Assembly: GCA_964627445.1 (NCBI GenBank)
Contig: CAZVJF010000003.1
Span: 1 to 64,000 of the forward strand
Length of the DNA: 64,000 nt
Direction of reading: 5' to 3'
From: Luteibaculum sp964627445
Lineage (GTDB): Bacteria > Bacteroidota > Bacteroidia > Flavobacteriales_D > Luteibaculaceae
Each line of letters opens with the position of its first letter. Position 1 is the first letter of the stretch. The notes under the pieces are model-generated. The model ran no database searches. It was not told the DNA's origin and saw nothing but the letters and a program-made list of their open reading frames with translations. This document shows positions 19,306 to 26,886 of the stretch, in pieces. The position numbers and the translations under genes were made by a program.

Positions 19306-20646
19306 ATGCATAGCAGAATCCTCCTACTCTTATTTTTTGCCCTAGGTTTTGGGGTTTATGGCCAAAATTATTCCCATTACCGTGAGGGAAGAATTATGTT
19401 TTTTTTAGATGATTTTAAGGATTCGATTTACACCTTCGAAAACTGGGATCCGCGATTTCCTTGGGGGCCATACACCCACGGTTTGCACTATAACACGCCA
19501 CGCCAAAACTTCACTTTTACCGAGGACGGTTTCCTGGAAATCGAATCTCGGTACGAAAACTACACCGGTGAATTATGGGCTTGGGACAGTGCGGGCAACT
19601 TCTACACCTACGAAGAAGATTTTGAGTACACCTCTGGGATGCTCTACCACAAACAGCCCGTAGAAGAGGGCTATTTCGAGTGTCGTTTTAAGACCAGCAA
19701 TGCCCACGGTACCAACGCTGCTTTTTGGCTGTATGGACCCGAAGCCACAGAAATTGACGTGTTTGAAATAAAAGGCTCGGAGCCCAACAAGGCGCAAATG
19801 ACCTTACACTGGAAAGATAGAGATCCCATTTCCAGAAGTTCTCAGAATGCCAACAATATATACCTTCAGGAAGGCACCTTTGCAAGCCAATTCCATACCA
19901 TGGGCGTGTCCTGGACGCAAGACGAAGTGCGATGGTACTACGACACGATACCGCTACGCGCCAACGGTTTTGACGAATTTATACGGTCGCGACACGTCCC
20001 GCAAGTGCCCATGCACGTTATTCTAACCCAAGAAGTAGGCACGATAGACAAAGAAGTAGACAGCACTACCTACCCGGGCACCTTTAGCATAGACTACGTA
20101 GCTTTTTATCAGCAAACCTCGCTCGTAGCCCCACGTATCATCAGCCATACCCCTATGCAGTACACGGTAAACCAAAGCTTTGAAGTAGCGAGAGAAGATC
20201 TACAGGTATGGGATAGTCTTGGCTTCTACCCGAAGGCACACCGTGTGAATGTTCTTCCAGGCGCGAACTACAGCGTCATCAGCAACCGCGTGTACCCCGA
20301 TCAGGACTTTTCGGATACCCTCTTGGTTACGGTTACAGTGGACAATGGCATCGATGAAAGCGCAGTCTATGAAATCCCCATTCCATCCGATCGTACCAAT
20401 GGTATTTATTCCTTACAAGAGGCCGCCAGTTGGGTCTACCCCAATCCAGCAAGGGACTTCCTTACGGTAGCAACACCTTTTCTGCAAATTAGCCTTGTTG
20501 CCCAGGATGGACGCGTGGTAAAGTCCCTTTCTGGGAACAACCAGGAGCAGTTACAAACCTATATTGGCAACATAGAGGCGGGACTGTACCGCTTGCGCAT
20601 AAAAAAAGAAAAGGGAATCGTCACGATTCCCTTTGTTAAGCTGTAG
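19306..20646 (+). CDS. Secreted glycoside hydrolase family 16 with T9SS type A domain
   Basis: The protein has 446 residues with a signal peptide ending near GVYGQ. The GH16 jelly-roll domain spans about residues 35-270. The catalytic ExDxxE motif is visible as EIDVFE (Glu149 nucleophile, Asp151, Glu154 acid/base). The family phrases GYFECRFKTS and FHTMGVSWTQDEVRWYYD are also present. GH16 enzymes split beta-1,3/1,4-glucans, agars or carrageenans. I cannot tell which substrate is used here. The end is a type A sorting domain (WVYPNPARDFLTV ... GLYRLRIKKEKGIVTIPF), so the enzyme is exported through T9SS. No SusCD pair or sugar cluster is nearby. The last codons overlap a terminator hairpin used by the opposite strand. 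Confidence 0.88.
   Translation: MHSRILLLLFFALGFGVYGQNYSHYREGRIMFFLDDFKDSIYTFENWDPRFPWGPYTHGLHYNTPRQNFTFTEDGFLEIESRYENYTGELWAWDSAGNFYTYEEDFEYTSGMLYHKQPVEEGYFECRFKTSNAHGTNAAFWLYGPEATEIDVFEIKGSEPNKAQMTLHWKDRDPISRSSQNANNIYLQEGTFASQFHTMGVSWTQDEVRWYYDTIPLRANGFDEFIRSRHVPQVPMHVILTQEVGTIDKEVDSTTYPGTFSIDYVAFYQQTSLVAPRIISHTPMQYTVNQSFEVAREDLQVWDSLGFYPKAHRVNVLPGANYSVISNRVYPDQDFSDTLLVTVTVDNGIDESAVYEIPIPSDRTNGIYSLQEAASWVYPNPARDFLTVATPFLQISLVAQDGRVVKSLSGNNQEQLQTYIGNIEAGLYRLRIKKEKGIVTIPFVKL
20610..20634 (-). terminator. Terminator hairpin inside the 3' end of the GH16 gene
   Basis: AAAGGGAATCGT and ACGATTCCCTTT form a perfect palindrome around one base. On the minus strand it is followed by TTCTTTTTTT, so it ends the yaaA-FKBP-small-protein transcript. 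On the plus strand the following bases are not T-rich. Confidence 0.65.
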
Positions 20647-20657
20647 TGCGTTTCAAA

Positions 20658-20816
20658 CTACATCCACACACCAAAAATCAAATACATCAATCCTACCAAA
20701 AACAACACCAGCGATATTTTATTTATACCGTGCATGGTTCGTATTTCCAAGGTGCTCTTATCCTTTTTTGCGTTCGGATTAAAAAGGTCCTTTAGGTAGG
20801 TGAGTATCTCTTTCAT
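20658..20816 (-). CDS. Small single-helix membrane protein (52 aa)
   Basis: This short frame starts 2 bases after the FKBP gene stop and codes for 52 residues. A charged N-terminus (MKEILTYLKDLFNPNAKKDK) is followed by one membrane helix (ISLVLFLVGLMYLIFGVW) ending at the C-terminus. Tight coupling to the FKBP gene and a terminator 24 bases downstream support a real gene. The family is not known to me. A small inner-membrane protein is all that can be said. Confidence 0.6.
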   Translation of the reverse strand: MKEILTYLKDLFNPNAKKDKSTLEIRTMHGINKISLVLFLVGLMYLIFGVWM

Positions 20817-20818
20817 TG

Positions 20819-21520
20819 CTATAAAATTTCTAACAGCTCTACTTCAAATATCAGCGTAGAATAACCCGGTATTTTACCTGTAGAGCGCGAGCCATATGCC
20901 AGGTCCTGCGGGATAAATAATCTCCACTTGTCTCCTGGATTCATAAGCTGTAGCGCTTCTACCCAACCACGAATTACACCATTTACAGGGAATTGCGCTG
21001 GGCGACCTCGCTGTACTGAACTATCAAACACGGTCCCATCAATTAATGTTCCGTGGTAATGTACTTTAACGCGATCTGTAATTTCGGGTGTTTTGTTGCT
21101 CTCTCCTTCGGTAATTACTTCATATTGCAAGCCAGATGGTAAGGTAGTAACGCCTTCTTTTTTGGCGTTTTCAGCCAAAAACGCCTCACCTTTTACCTTT
21201 ACGGCCTCTGCCTCACGTTGTTGCTTTTTTCTAAAGTAATCCGTTACATAAGCCTGGGCTTCTTCTGTAGAAAGCATGGTATTGTTTGCTACTAAAAAAT
21301 CTTCTACCGCTTTTACAAAAGCAGGAGCGGAAAGGGTATCTAAATCTTTTTCTAATAGGTTGCTGGTAACCCCTAATGCCAAACTGTAGCTTAACGAATC
21401 CAATTCCGTTTTTAAGGCAAAAGGCTCTTCCTTATCTTTTTTCTTCCTTCCCCATTGGGCTTCTACTGGAAGTGCTACTGCCAAAATCAATCCTAGAAAT
21501 AGTAATCCTTTTCCTCTCAT
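20819..21520 (-). CDS. Exported FKBP-type peptidyl-prolyl isomerase
   Basis: The protein has 233 residues from the ATG at 21520. An earlier ATG at 21550 would overlap yaaA and precede the signal peptide MRGKGLLFLGLILAVALPVEA. Residues ~35-115 form the helical FKBP-N dimerisation-type region (SYSLALGVTSNLLEKD). The FKBP domain covers about 130-233, with VKVHYHGTLIDGTVFDSS, GWVEALQLMNPGDKWRLFIP and LAYG in the right order. It catalyses cis-trans isomerisation of prolyl bonds, here during folding of envelope proteins. It lies between yaaA (11-base gap) and the 52-residue membrane protein (2-base gap). Confidence 0.9.
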   Translation of the reverse strand: MRGKGLLFLGLILAVALPVEAQWGRKKKDKEEPFALKTELDSLSYSLALGVTSNLLEKDLDTLSAPAFVKAVEDFLVANNTMLSTEEAQAYVTDYFRKKQQREAEAVKVKGEAFLAENAKKEGVTTLPSGLQYEVITEGESNKTPEITDRVKVHYHGTLIDGTVFDSSVQRGRPAQFPVNGVIRGWVEALQLMNPGDKWRLFIPQDLAYGSRSTGKIPGYSTLIFEVELLEIL

Positions 21521-21531
21521 CTTCTGTTTAT

Positions 21532-22314
21532 TTATCGTGTAAAGGTCCATTTTTTATCGGTACTCATATTGGGGTTAAAGGCGTAATCCTCATAATTAAA
21601 GGCTTTGAGGTCTTCCGCCTTAACCAAATTCTCCTTAACCATAAAGCGTGCCATTAAGCCACGTGCTTTTTTGGCGTTAAAGCTGATGGTCTTGTAATTG
21701 CCATCGGCTCGCTTCTCTTTAAAATCTATTTCCAATACCGGAAAAGCAAAGTTCTTAAGCTGGGCAGCTTTAGCATACTCATTGGATGCCAAATTTACCA
21801 ATACCTTTTCTTCTGCTTCATCCTGAGCTTGAATTTGCTGCTCCAAGGCATTTTGGATTTTTTGATCCCAAAATTTGTACAAGTTGCTCTTAGCAGCTGT
21901 CACCTTAAAAGGAAGTCCCATCTCCAGTCGGTAGGGCTGCATTAGGTCTAAAGGCTTGAGTACTCCGTACAATCCAGACAAGATAGCCACCTTGTTTTGC
22001 AGGGATTGCAACTCCTTTGCATCCAAACTGTAACTGTCTAAACCCAAGTACACATCGCCTTTAAATGCCAGGGCTGCCGGACGTGCGTTGGTGTCCTGCT
22101 CAAAGCTTTGCGAAAAATTTTGGTAGCGATCTACATTTAAATGTGCGATTTGCTCGCTTACATTCATTAATTTGGCCAGGCGATTGGGACTGTAGTCCTT
22201 AATTTTACTAACCAAATACTGAATTTCATCCTGAAACTGAGGCTGCGTTACAAAAGGCACCTCGTAGGATGACTCAAAATCCAATGTTTTTGCGGGAGAA
22301 AGAATAGCCAGCAT
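21532..22314 (-). CDS. yaaA: YaaA family peroxide-stress protein
   Basis: The 260-residue protein matches the YaaA/UPF0246 family over its whole length: start MLAILSPAKTLDFES, then the phrase AALAFKGDVYLGLD, then LSGLYGVLKPLDLMQPYRLEMG and a LVNLASNEYAKA motif. In E. coli YaaA lowers free iron and so protects DNA and proteins from peroxide damage. The biochemical mechanism in this lineage is inferred. It is the first gene of a leftward operon with FKBP and a small membrane protein, and a -7 box lies 16 bases upstream. Confidence 0.92.
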   Translation of the reverse strand: MLAILSPAKTLDFESSYEVPFVTQPQFQDEIQYLVSKIKDYSPNRLAKLMNVSEQIAHLNVDRYQNFSQSFEQDTNARPAALAFKGDVYLGLDSYSLDAKELQSLQNKVAILSGLYGVLKPLDLMQPYRLEMGLPFKVTAAKSNLYKFWDQKIQNALEQQIQAQDEAEEKVLVNLASNEYAKAAQLKNFAFPVLEIDFKEKRADGNYKTISFNAKKARGLMARFMVKENLVKAEDLKAFNYEDYAFNPNMSTDKKWTFTR

Positions 22315-22329
22315 GCGCTATTTTTCGGG

Positions 22330-22337
22330 CAAAAGTA
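22330..22337 (-). promoter_or_regulatory. -7 promoter box TACTTTTG of yaaA
   Basis: TACTTTTG on the minus strand matches TAnnTTTG and lies 15 bases upstream of the yaaA ATG, so the 5' leader would be very short. Confidence 0.5.
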
Positions 22338-22369
22338 AGTTTTATATTGGGTTTTAACCCCGACCATTT

Positions 22370-23644
22370 ATGGAGTTTTCAAATTTTAAAGAATTACAGG
22401 TGAATGAAGGCCTGGTAGAAGCACTAGGCTTTATGGGCATTAGCAAACCCACACCCATACAACAAAAAGCCATTCCTATTTTATTGGATGGAAAAGATAT
22501 TATCGCCTGCTCACAAACGGGAACTGGTAAAACGGCCTCTTTTCTTATTCCCATTATTCAAAACTGCCTGGATAAAGACGATAGCGAAACCTATGCCCTT
22601 ATCCTCTGCCCTACCCGAGAGCTGGCCTTACAAATAGACCAGCAGTGCGATGGCATTGGGTATTTCTGCAGCATCTCTTCCATGACACTCTACGGTGGTG
22701 GTGATGGCGATGGATTTGTGCGCGAGCAAAAATCCCTAAAAGCCGGCACCAACATTATCGTAGGTACGCCAGGAAAAGTTTTATCGCACCTAAACCTGAA
22801 CCCCGAGTGGGGCAAAAAAATAGAGGTTTTTGCCTTGGATGAAGCCGACCGCATGCTGGACATGGGTTTTGTAGATGACATCCAGCGCATTGTGAAGTAT
22901 CTGCCCAACCGCAAGCAAAATATTATGTTCTCGGCCACCATGCCGCAAAGCATACGCAAATTGGCACGTGGTATACTGAACGACCCAGAGGAGATCTCTT
23001 TTGCCATATCCAAACCAGCCGAAAAAATTAAGCAGCGAGGCATCAACATTGCCGAGGAAGACAAACCGGAATACCTTCTAAAATGGGCCAAGGACAACCG
23101 AGACTTAAAAAGCGTCATCATTTTTTGCAGCACTAAGTCTAGCGCCAAGTTTGTAAGCTACAAGTTTCAGAGTTCTGGTTTTGCCGCTAAAAGTTTGCAC
23201 TCCGACAAAGAGCAAAAAGAACGCGAAGAAATCCTGCAACAATTTAAATCGAAACAACTGCGCCTTTTGGTAGCCACCAATATTGCGAGCCGCGGTATTG
23301 ATGTGGAAGATATTGATGTGGTAATAAACTACAACGTACCCGATGAGGCTGAAGACTACGTGCACCGCGTAGGTCGTACGGCCCGTGCCGAAAAATCGGG
23401 TGAAGCCATTACCCTAATTGCACCCAAAGAGCAGCGCAAATGGCTTAAAATTGAGGAATTGATAGAGCGCGTTATCGAGCCTGAAAACCCCGAAGGATTT
23501 AACCCCCCCCGTTTCGACCGCGAATACCTTGCAAAACCCTTTAAGCGCAAGCCCAACCGAGGTGGTGGCGGTGGCAAAGGCAAAAAAGGCGGCCGAAAAA
23601 ACTTTAGAAATAAAAAGCGAGACGGAGCCCCAAAAGGGAATTAG
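22370..23644 (+). CDS. DEAD-box RNA helicase, RhlE-like
   Basis: The protein has 424 residues with the full DEAD-box motif set: Q motif (GISKPTPIQQKAIP), I (SQTGTGKT), Ia (PTRELA), Ib (TPGK), II (LDEADRMLDMGF), III (SAT), IV (VIIFCST), V (ATNIASRGID) and VI (HRVGRTAR). The C-terminal ~40 residues are a basic glycine-rich tail (KRKPNRGGGGGKGKKGG) that usually binds RNA. It unwinds short RNA helices with ATP, in ribosome assembly or mRNA turnover. The close match is to RhlE-type enzymes of Bacteroidota. The exact subfamily is inferred. It is divergent from yaaA with 55 bases between. Confidence 0.92.
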   Translation: MEFSNFKELQVNEGLVEALGFMGISKPTPIQQKAIPILLDGKDIIACSQTGTGKTASFLIPIIQNCLDKDDSETYALILCPTRELALQIDQQCDGIGYFCSISSMTLYGGGDGDGFVREQKSLKAGTNIIVGTPGKVLSHLNLNPEWGKKIEVFALDEADRMLDMGFVDDIQRIVKYLPNRKQNIMFSATMPQSIRKLARGILNDPEEISFAISKPAEKIKQRGINIAEEDKPEYLLKWAKDNRDLKSVIIFCSTKSSAKFVSYKFQSSGFAAKSLHSDKEQKEREEILQQFKSKQLRLLVATNIASRGIDVEDIDVVINYNVPDEAEDYVHRVGRTARAEKSGEAITLIAPKEQRKWLKIEELIERVIEPENPEGFNPPRFDREYLAKPFKRKPNRGGGGGKGKKGGRKNFRNKKRDGAPKGN

Positions 23645-23656
23645 GCTTACACCACT

Positions 23657-23740
23657 CCAGAAACCCTTCAAGGATTCATAGAGGGTAAAGCCTTGCAGGC
23701 CACGGAGAAAATTGAAAAACCCTTGAAGGGTTTTAAGCCA
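23657..23740. repeat. Inverted-repeat element, copy A
   Basis: An 84-base element begins CCAGAAACCCTTCAAGGATT and ends AACCCTTGAAGGGTT then TTAAGCCA. The two near-palindromic cores (23662-23676 and 23718-23732) are reverse complements of each other, so the element can fold as a long hairpin. A second copy lies at 24573-24655 in the same orientation. This is the layout of REP/BIME or small MITE elements. No transposase is in the window. Confidence 0.6.
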
Positions 23741-23930
23741 CAGGACATTCTAGCCAAGGCATTAAGGCCACCCTTTTGTTGTTGCAACTACAGCACCTTA
23801 CAGTTTTCGATTTGCGGTAATCGTTTTAAATTGAATTTTTAAATGCATAATAGTACATTCGTTCATCAATTTTGCCGAACCTGAAGACTGCAAGAAACCT
23901 ACTATTGCCGTAGTTTAAACTTAGAGACGA

Positions 23931-24482
23931 ATGCGAAGAACCCTCCAAACCATAGTACTGACTACCCTCTTTGGTTGCAACGCAATGCTGGGCCTGAAAG
24001 AGCCCAGGATTTTATCGGATTCTGAATTTGCTAAGCAGAGTCAAAAGTTCAACATAGACACGAGTATGCATACGAGTCTTTCTAAAGAAGCCATAAACCA
24101 GCTTAAAACACAACCGTACAAGCCCAACTGGGAAGTGGGTTTTAGACCGCTTCAAGTTCGGATGTATAACGGAAATGGTAGTCTTATTTCACAGTATTCC
24201 ACCTGTGAAGGGTCGCTTAAACGGGCTGGTATTTTCAACACATTTCCTCCTAAAAACTATTATCCACTCGATTCCACCTTAACCATAACCGATGAACTCG
24301 CATTACACCGCAATCCACCAAAAGTAAAATACCAGGAAAATGATTTGACGGTTTTTGTTTGGTGGGCAAGCTGGTTAGGTCGCCCCATGAAAAATTTAAT
24401 TGAGGAAACGCAACAGTACGTGGCGGATCATCCCGATAAAAACATAGCCGTATACTACGTGAACGTTATGGAACGGCAATAG
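23931..24482 (+). CDS. Orphan lipoprotein with degenerate thioredoxin-like end
   Basis: This 183-residue protein has a lipoprotein signal ending TTLFGC (Cys16). I do not recognise the family. Residues ~140-180 (LTVFVWWASWLGRPMKNLIEE ... IAVYYVNV, abridged) resemble the beta-alpha-beta start of thioredoxin/TlpA folds, where WATWCGPC is usual. Here the two cysteines are replaced (WASWLGRPM), so redox chemistry is not expected. Its only neighbours are inverted-repeat elements on both sides, so it stands alone. An adaptor or structural role in the envelope is inference. Confidence 0.7.
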   Translation: MRRTLQTIVLTTLFGCNAMLGLKEPRILSDSEFAKQSQKFNIDTSMHTSLSKEAINQLKTQPYKPNWEVGFRPLQVRMYNGNGSLISQYSTCEGSLKRAGIFNTFPPKNYYPLDSTLTITDELALHRNPPKVKYQENDLTVFVWWASWLGRPMKNLIEETQQYVADHPDKNIAVYYVNVMERQ

Positions 24483-24501
24483 ACTTTAGGTGAAACCTAG
24501 C

Positions 24502-24516
24502 AACCCTTGAAGGGTT
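24502..24516. repeat. Isolated half of the inverted-repeat element
   Basis: AACCCTTGAAGGGTT, followed by TTAAAGC, matches the right-hand core of copy A and stands without a left partner. The following bases (about 24517-24550) resemble those after the right core of copy B, as in GCGGCAACCAA and CTTTGCAGACCGAC. Confidence 0.5.
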
Positions 24517-24572
24517 TAAAGCGGCAACCAACGTAGCTTTGCAGACCGACAATTACCAGTTTGGTTTTTACC

Positions 24573-24655
24573 CCAGAAACCCTTCAAGGGTTGCTACAGA
24601 GTATAGTCTGAACACCAGCGGGAGAAATGAAAAACCCTGGAAGGATTGTAAGCCA
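24573..24655. repeat. Inverted-repeat element, copy B
   Basis: An 83-base copy of the element at 23657-23740, starting CCAGAAACCCTTCAAGGGTT and ending TTGTAAGCCA, with cores at 24578-24592 and 24633-24647 (the second degenerate). The two copies bracket the orphan lipoprotein gene. A further degenerate core may lie at about 24701-24717, at the stop of the next gene. Confidence 0.6.
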
Positions 24656-24706
24656 TTGGCAACAATACTTTGCCGACCATCAATGCACTTACGAAAAACA
24701 ATGCCC

Positions 24707-24982
24707 CTAGAGGGAATTAAGCTTATCGTACAGCGCATCTACCGACTCATCAAAGTCGGTTTTTAAGTTGGCAAAGTAGCCGCCAATGGCATCTTTTTGT
24801 TTTTTGGGGTAGTTGTAAACCCGTGAGGTGTACTCATCTAGCAACTCCACCGTGTCGTGCAGTAAAGCATCTGCTTTTTCTCTTTTTTCTCCCTCTGCGC
24901 TAAGGAAAACCGGGTAGGCTTTTCCGGCAAAGGCATTGCATTGCTCATGGATGTATTTCTTAATCTCACGTTTACTGGCCAT
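24707..24982 (-). CDS. Small conserved-looking helical protein (91 aa)
   Basis: The protein has 91 residues, is charged, mostly helical and has no signal or membrane segment. It opens MASKREIKKYIHEQCNAFAG and ends DESVDALYDKLNSL. I do not know the family. It starts 6 bases after the stop of the GroES-like gene and is probably co-transcribed with it. That would make it a cytoplasmic partner or simply a neighbour. Its 3' end touches the repeat-rich zone. Confidence 0.65.
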   Translation of the reverse strand: MASKREIKKYIHEQCNAFAGKAYPVFLSAEGEKREKADALLHDTVELLDEYTSRVYNYPKKQKDAIGGYFANLKTDFDESVDALYDKLNSL

Positions 24983-24988
24983 AGTTGC

Positions 24989-25351
24989 TTACTCGTTATC
25001 TCGATACAGCAATAATAGTGCGGAATGCGGTATAATGATAAACTTCTCGCCATTAAATTCAATGTCGTACGCACTATTTTGCAAATACACGGCCATATCT
25101 CCGGGTTTGGGTTGCAACGGAACATAGCGCACATCTTCTTTGTTTGCTTTCCAAGGTTCATCGATGTCATTGAGTGCAGGAATGGGGTAACCCGGCCCAA
25201 CATTGATGACATAGCCGCGGTAAATTTTCTCCTTTTGGTGAACACCTGGAGGCAAATACAAGCCGCTATTGGTTTTTTCAACCGGTTTAATTGGTTTAAT
25301 TAGCACGCGATCACCTACAACAATCAACTTATTTAACTCTGCATTTTCCAT
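24989..25351 (-). CDS. GroES-like co-chaperonin domain protein
   Basis: The protein has 120 residues from the ATG at 25351 (MENAELNKLIVVGDRVLIKP). The GroES/Cpn10 fold is seen in GDRVLIKPIKPVEKTNSGLYLP followed by a variable loop and GDMAVYLQNSAYDIEFNGEKF then IIPHSALLLLYRD; the phrases are abridged. It is longer than GroES (about 95 residues), with an insert around YPIPALNDIDEPWKANKEDV. In Bacteroidota this is a separate paralogue without a GroEL partner beside it. Its exact client is unknown. A good -7 box lies 30 bases upstream, inside the divergent dehydratase gene. Confidence 0.8.
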   Translation of the reverse strand: MENAELNKLIVVGDRVLIKPIKPVEKTNSGLYLPPGVHQKEKIYRGYVINVGPGYPIPALNDIDEPWKANKEDVRYVPLQPKPGDMAVYLQNSAYDIEFNGEKFIIIPHSALLLLYRDNE

Positions 25352-26312
25352 GAGCAACGGCTGGATTAAAAATTTGGCGCCAAAAGTAGCGCTTAATCGC
25401 ATAGCCCCTTACGTACAACCCACTCCTCTGCTCCACTTTCCCATATTGAATGAGCACCTTGGCTTGGAGCTCTTTTTAAAGCCCGAGATGTTTAACCCAA
25501 TACGGGCGTTTAAAATACGGGGTGCGTTTAACTGCATCTTAAAAAACAGAGAAGCCATTCCTGCGGGTGGCGTTATTACCCACAGTTCTGGAAACCACGG
25601 ACAAGCACTGGCCTACGCGGGGTATAAGCTAGGAATACGCGCTACCATCGTGGTGCCAGAAAATGCACCCAAAGTAAAGGTGAACGCCATGAAAAAATGG
25701 GGCGCTACGCTGGTATTCTGCAAGAGCACCATCAAAGATCGTGAGGAAACTTGTGCCGCTATCCAGGAAAAAGAAGGCCAGTTTTTAATTCCACCTTACG
25801 ACCACCCCGACATTATTGAAGGCCAGGCCACCGCGGCTGAAGAAGCTTTTGCGGTGCAAGATTTCGATGCCGTAATTGCCCCCGTAGGAGGCGGTGGGTT
25901 GTTGGCTGGAAGCACCCTGGCTGCCAAAGCCATAAACCCCAAAGTGCAGGTTTTTGGAGCCGAACCGCAAATGGCCAGCGATGCCTACCACGGCTTTTTA
26001 TCGGGTGAGCGCGTTACAGAGAGCGTACCCAAAACCATGGCAGATGGACTAAGAACTACGGTAGGCGTGCACAACTTTGAGATCATCAAAAAGCACGTAA
26101 GCGATATTTGGCTCTGCTCGGAGAACCAAATTTTTTCCTGGGGACAAACCCTACTGGCAGATTACAATTTACTGGTAGAACCCTCGGCTGCTACCGTTTT
26201 AGCCGCGTTAGAGCACAACAAAGAAAAACTAACTGGAAAGAAGGTATTGGCCATACTCAGTGGCGGGAATGTAGCGGCTGATTTTTACTCCGCAAACGAG
26301 TACGCCATTTGA
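25350..26312 (+). CDS. PLP-dependent serine/threonine dehydratase or racemase family enzyme
   Basis: The protein has 320 residues from the ATG at 25350. Fold type II PLP enzyme: the PLP lysine lies in AFKIRGAFN, the substrate loop is SSGNHGQALAYA, and the phosphate loop is VGGGGLLAG. There is no ACT regulatory domain, so it resembles catabolic threonine dehydratase, serine racemase or hydroxyaspartate dehydratase. Substrate not decided. Its start codon shares the CATG tetramer with the divergent GroES-like gene, so its promoter would have to lie inside that gene, or the true start is further in (a TTG at 25374 leaves APKVALNRIAPYV). The 3' end overlaps coaE by 28 bases. Confidence 0.85.
   Translation: MSNGWIKNLAPKVALNRIAPYVQPTPLLHFPILNEHLGLELFLKPEMFNPIRAFKIRGAFNCILKNREAIPAGGVITHSSGNHGQALAYAGYKLGIRATIVVPENAPKVKVNAMKKWGATLVFCKSTIKDREETCAAIQEKEGQFLIPPYDHPDIIEGQATAAEEAFAVQDFDAVIAPVGGGGLLAGSTLAAKAINPKVQVFGAEPQMASDAYHGFLSGERVTESVPKTMADGLRTTVGVHNFEIIKKHVSDIWLCSENQIFSWGQTLLADYNLLVEPSAATVLAALEHNKEKLTGKKVLAILSGGNVAADFYSANEYAI
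25381..25388 (-). promoter_or_regulatory. -7 promoter box TACTTTTG inside the dehydratase gene
   Basis: TACTTTTG on the minus strand fits TAnnTTTG and lies 29 bases upstream of the GroES-like ATG at 25351. It is inside codons 11-13 of the divergent dehydratase. Confidence 0.5.
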
Positions 26313-26884
26313 TGCAATACCTCATGCAACTGCGGTAGCAGTGGTTGCACACCATCGTTTTGTACCACGTAGTTTGCGAGCGTCTGCTTCTTGGCATCGC
26401 TCCATTGGTTGGCCATGCGAGCCCGAACTTCCTCTTCCGTAACGGAATCGCGTGCTACCACACGCTCTACGCGCAATGCTTCGGGAGCGGTGACCAATAG
26501 CGTGGCATCGCACGATTGGTAAATGCCCGTTTCAAATAAAATAGCGGCTTCTTTAATTACCCAAGGATGCGTTTGTTGGGCGTGCCATTGTTTAAAGTCT
26601 GCTCCCACCGCTGGGTGGATAATAGCATTGAGCGCAGCCAACTTATTGGGTGCGCCAAAAACCTCGGATGCCAATTGCTTGCGGTCTAAGGCATCACCAG
26701 CAAAAACACCATCGCCAAATTCCTGGCGAATGGCCTGCAATACTTCCGGATTGTTGTGGGTGATTTCCCGAGCGCGCACATCGGAATTGTACACAGGAAT
26801 ACCGATGTGCTCCAGGATATTGCATACATAGCTTTTACCAGAGCCTATGCCTCCGGTAATTCCCAATATTTTGGGAAAAGCCAT
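26285..26884 (-). CDS. coaE: Dephospho-CoA kinase
   Basis: The protein has 199 residues. The Walker A loop is GITGGIGSGKS near the N-terminus, followed by the family phrases YNSDVRAREIT and DRKQLASEVF then LNAIIHPAV and, further on, a KEAAILFETG segment. It phosphorylates the 3'-OH of dephospho-CoA, the last step of coenzyme A synthesis. Length is normal. It is the last gene of the leftward leucine dehydrogenase-nusB-DUF1573-yajC-coaE operon (2-base gap to yajC). Its end overlaps the convergent dehydratase gene by 28 bases. Confidence 0.95.
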   Translation of the reverse strand: MAFPKILGITGGIGSGKSYVCNILEHIGIPVYNSDVRAREITHNNPEVLQAIRQEFGDGVFAGDALDRKQLASEVFGAPNKLAALNAIIHPAVGADFKQWHAQQTHPWVIKEAAILFETGIYQSCDATLLVTAPEALRVERVVARDSVTEEEVRARMANQWSDAKKQTLANYVVQNDGVQPLLPQLHEVLHQMAYSFAE

Positions 26885-26886
26885 GT

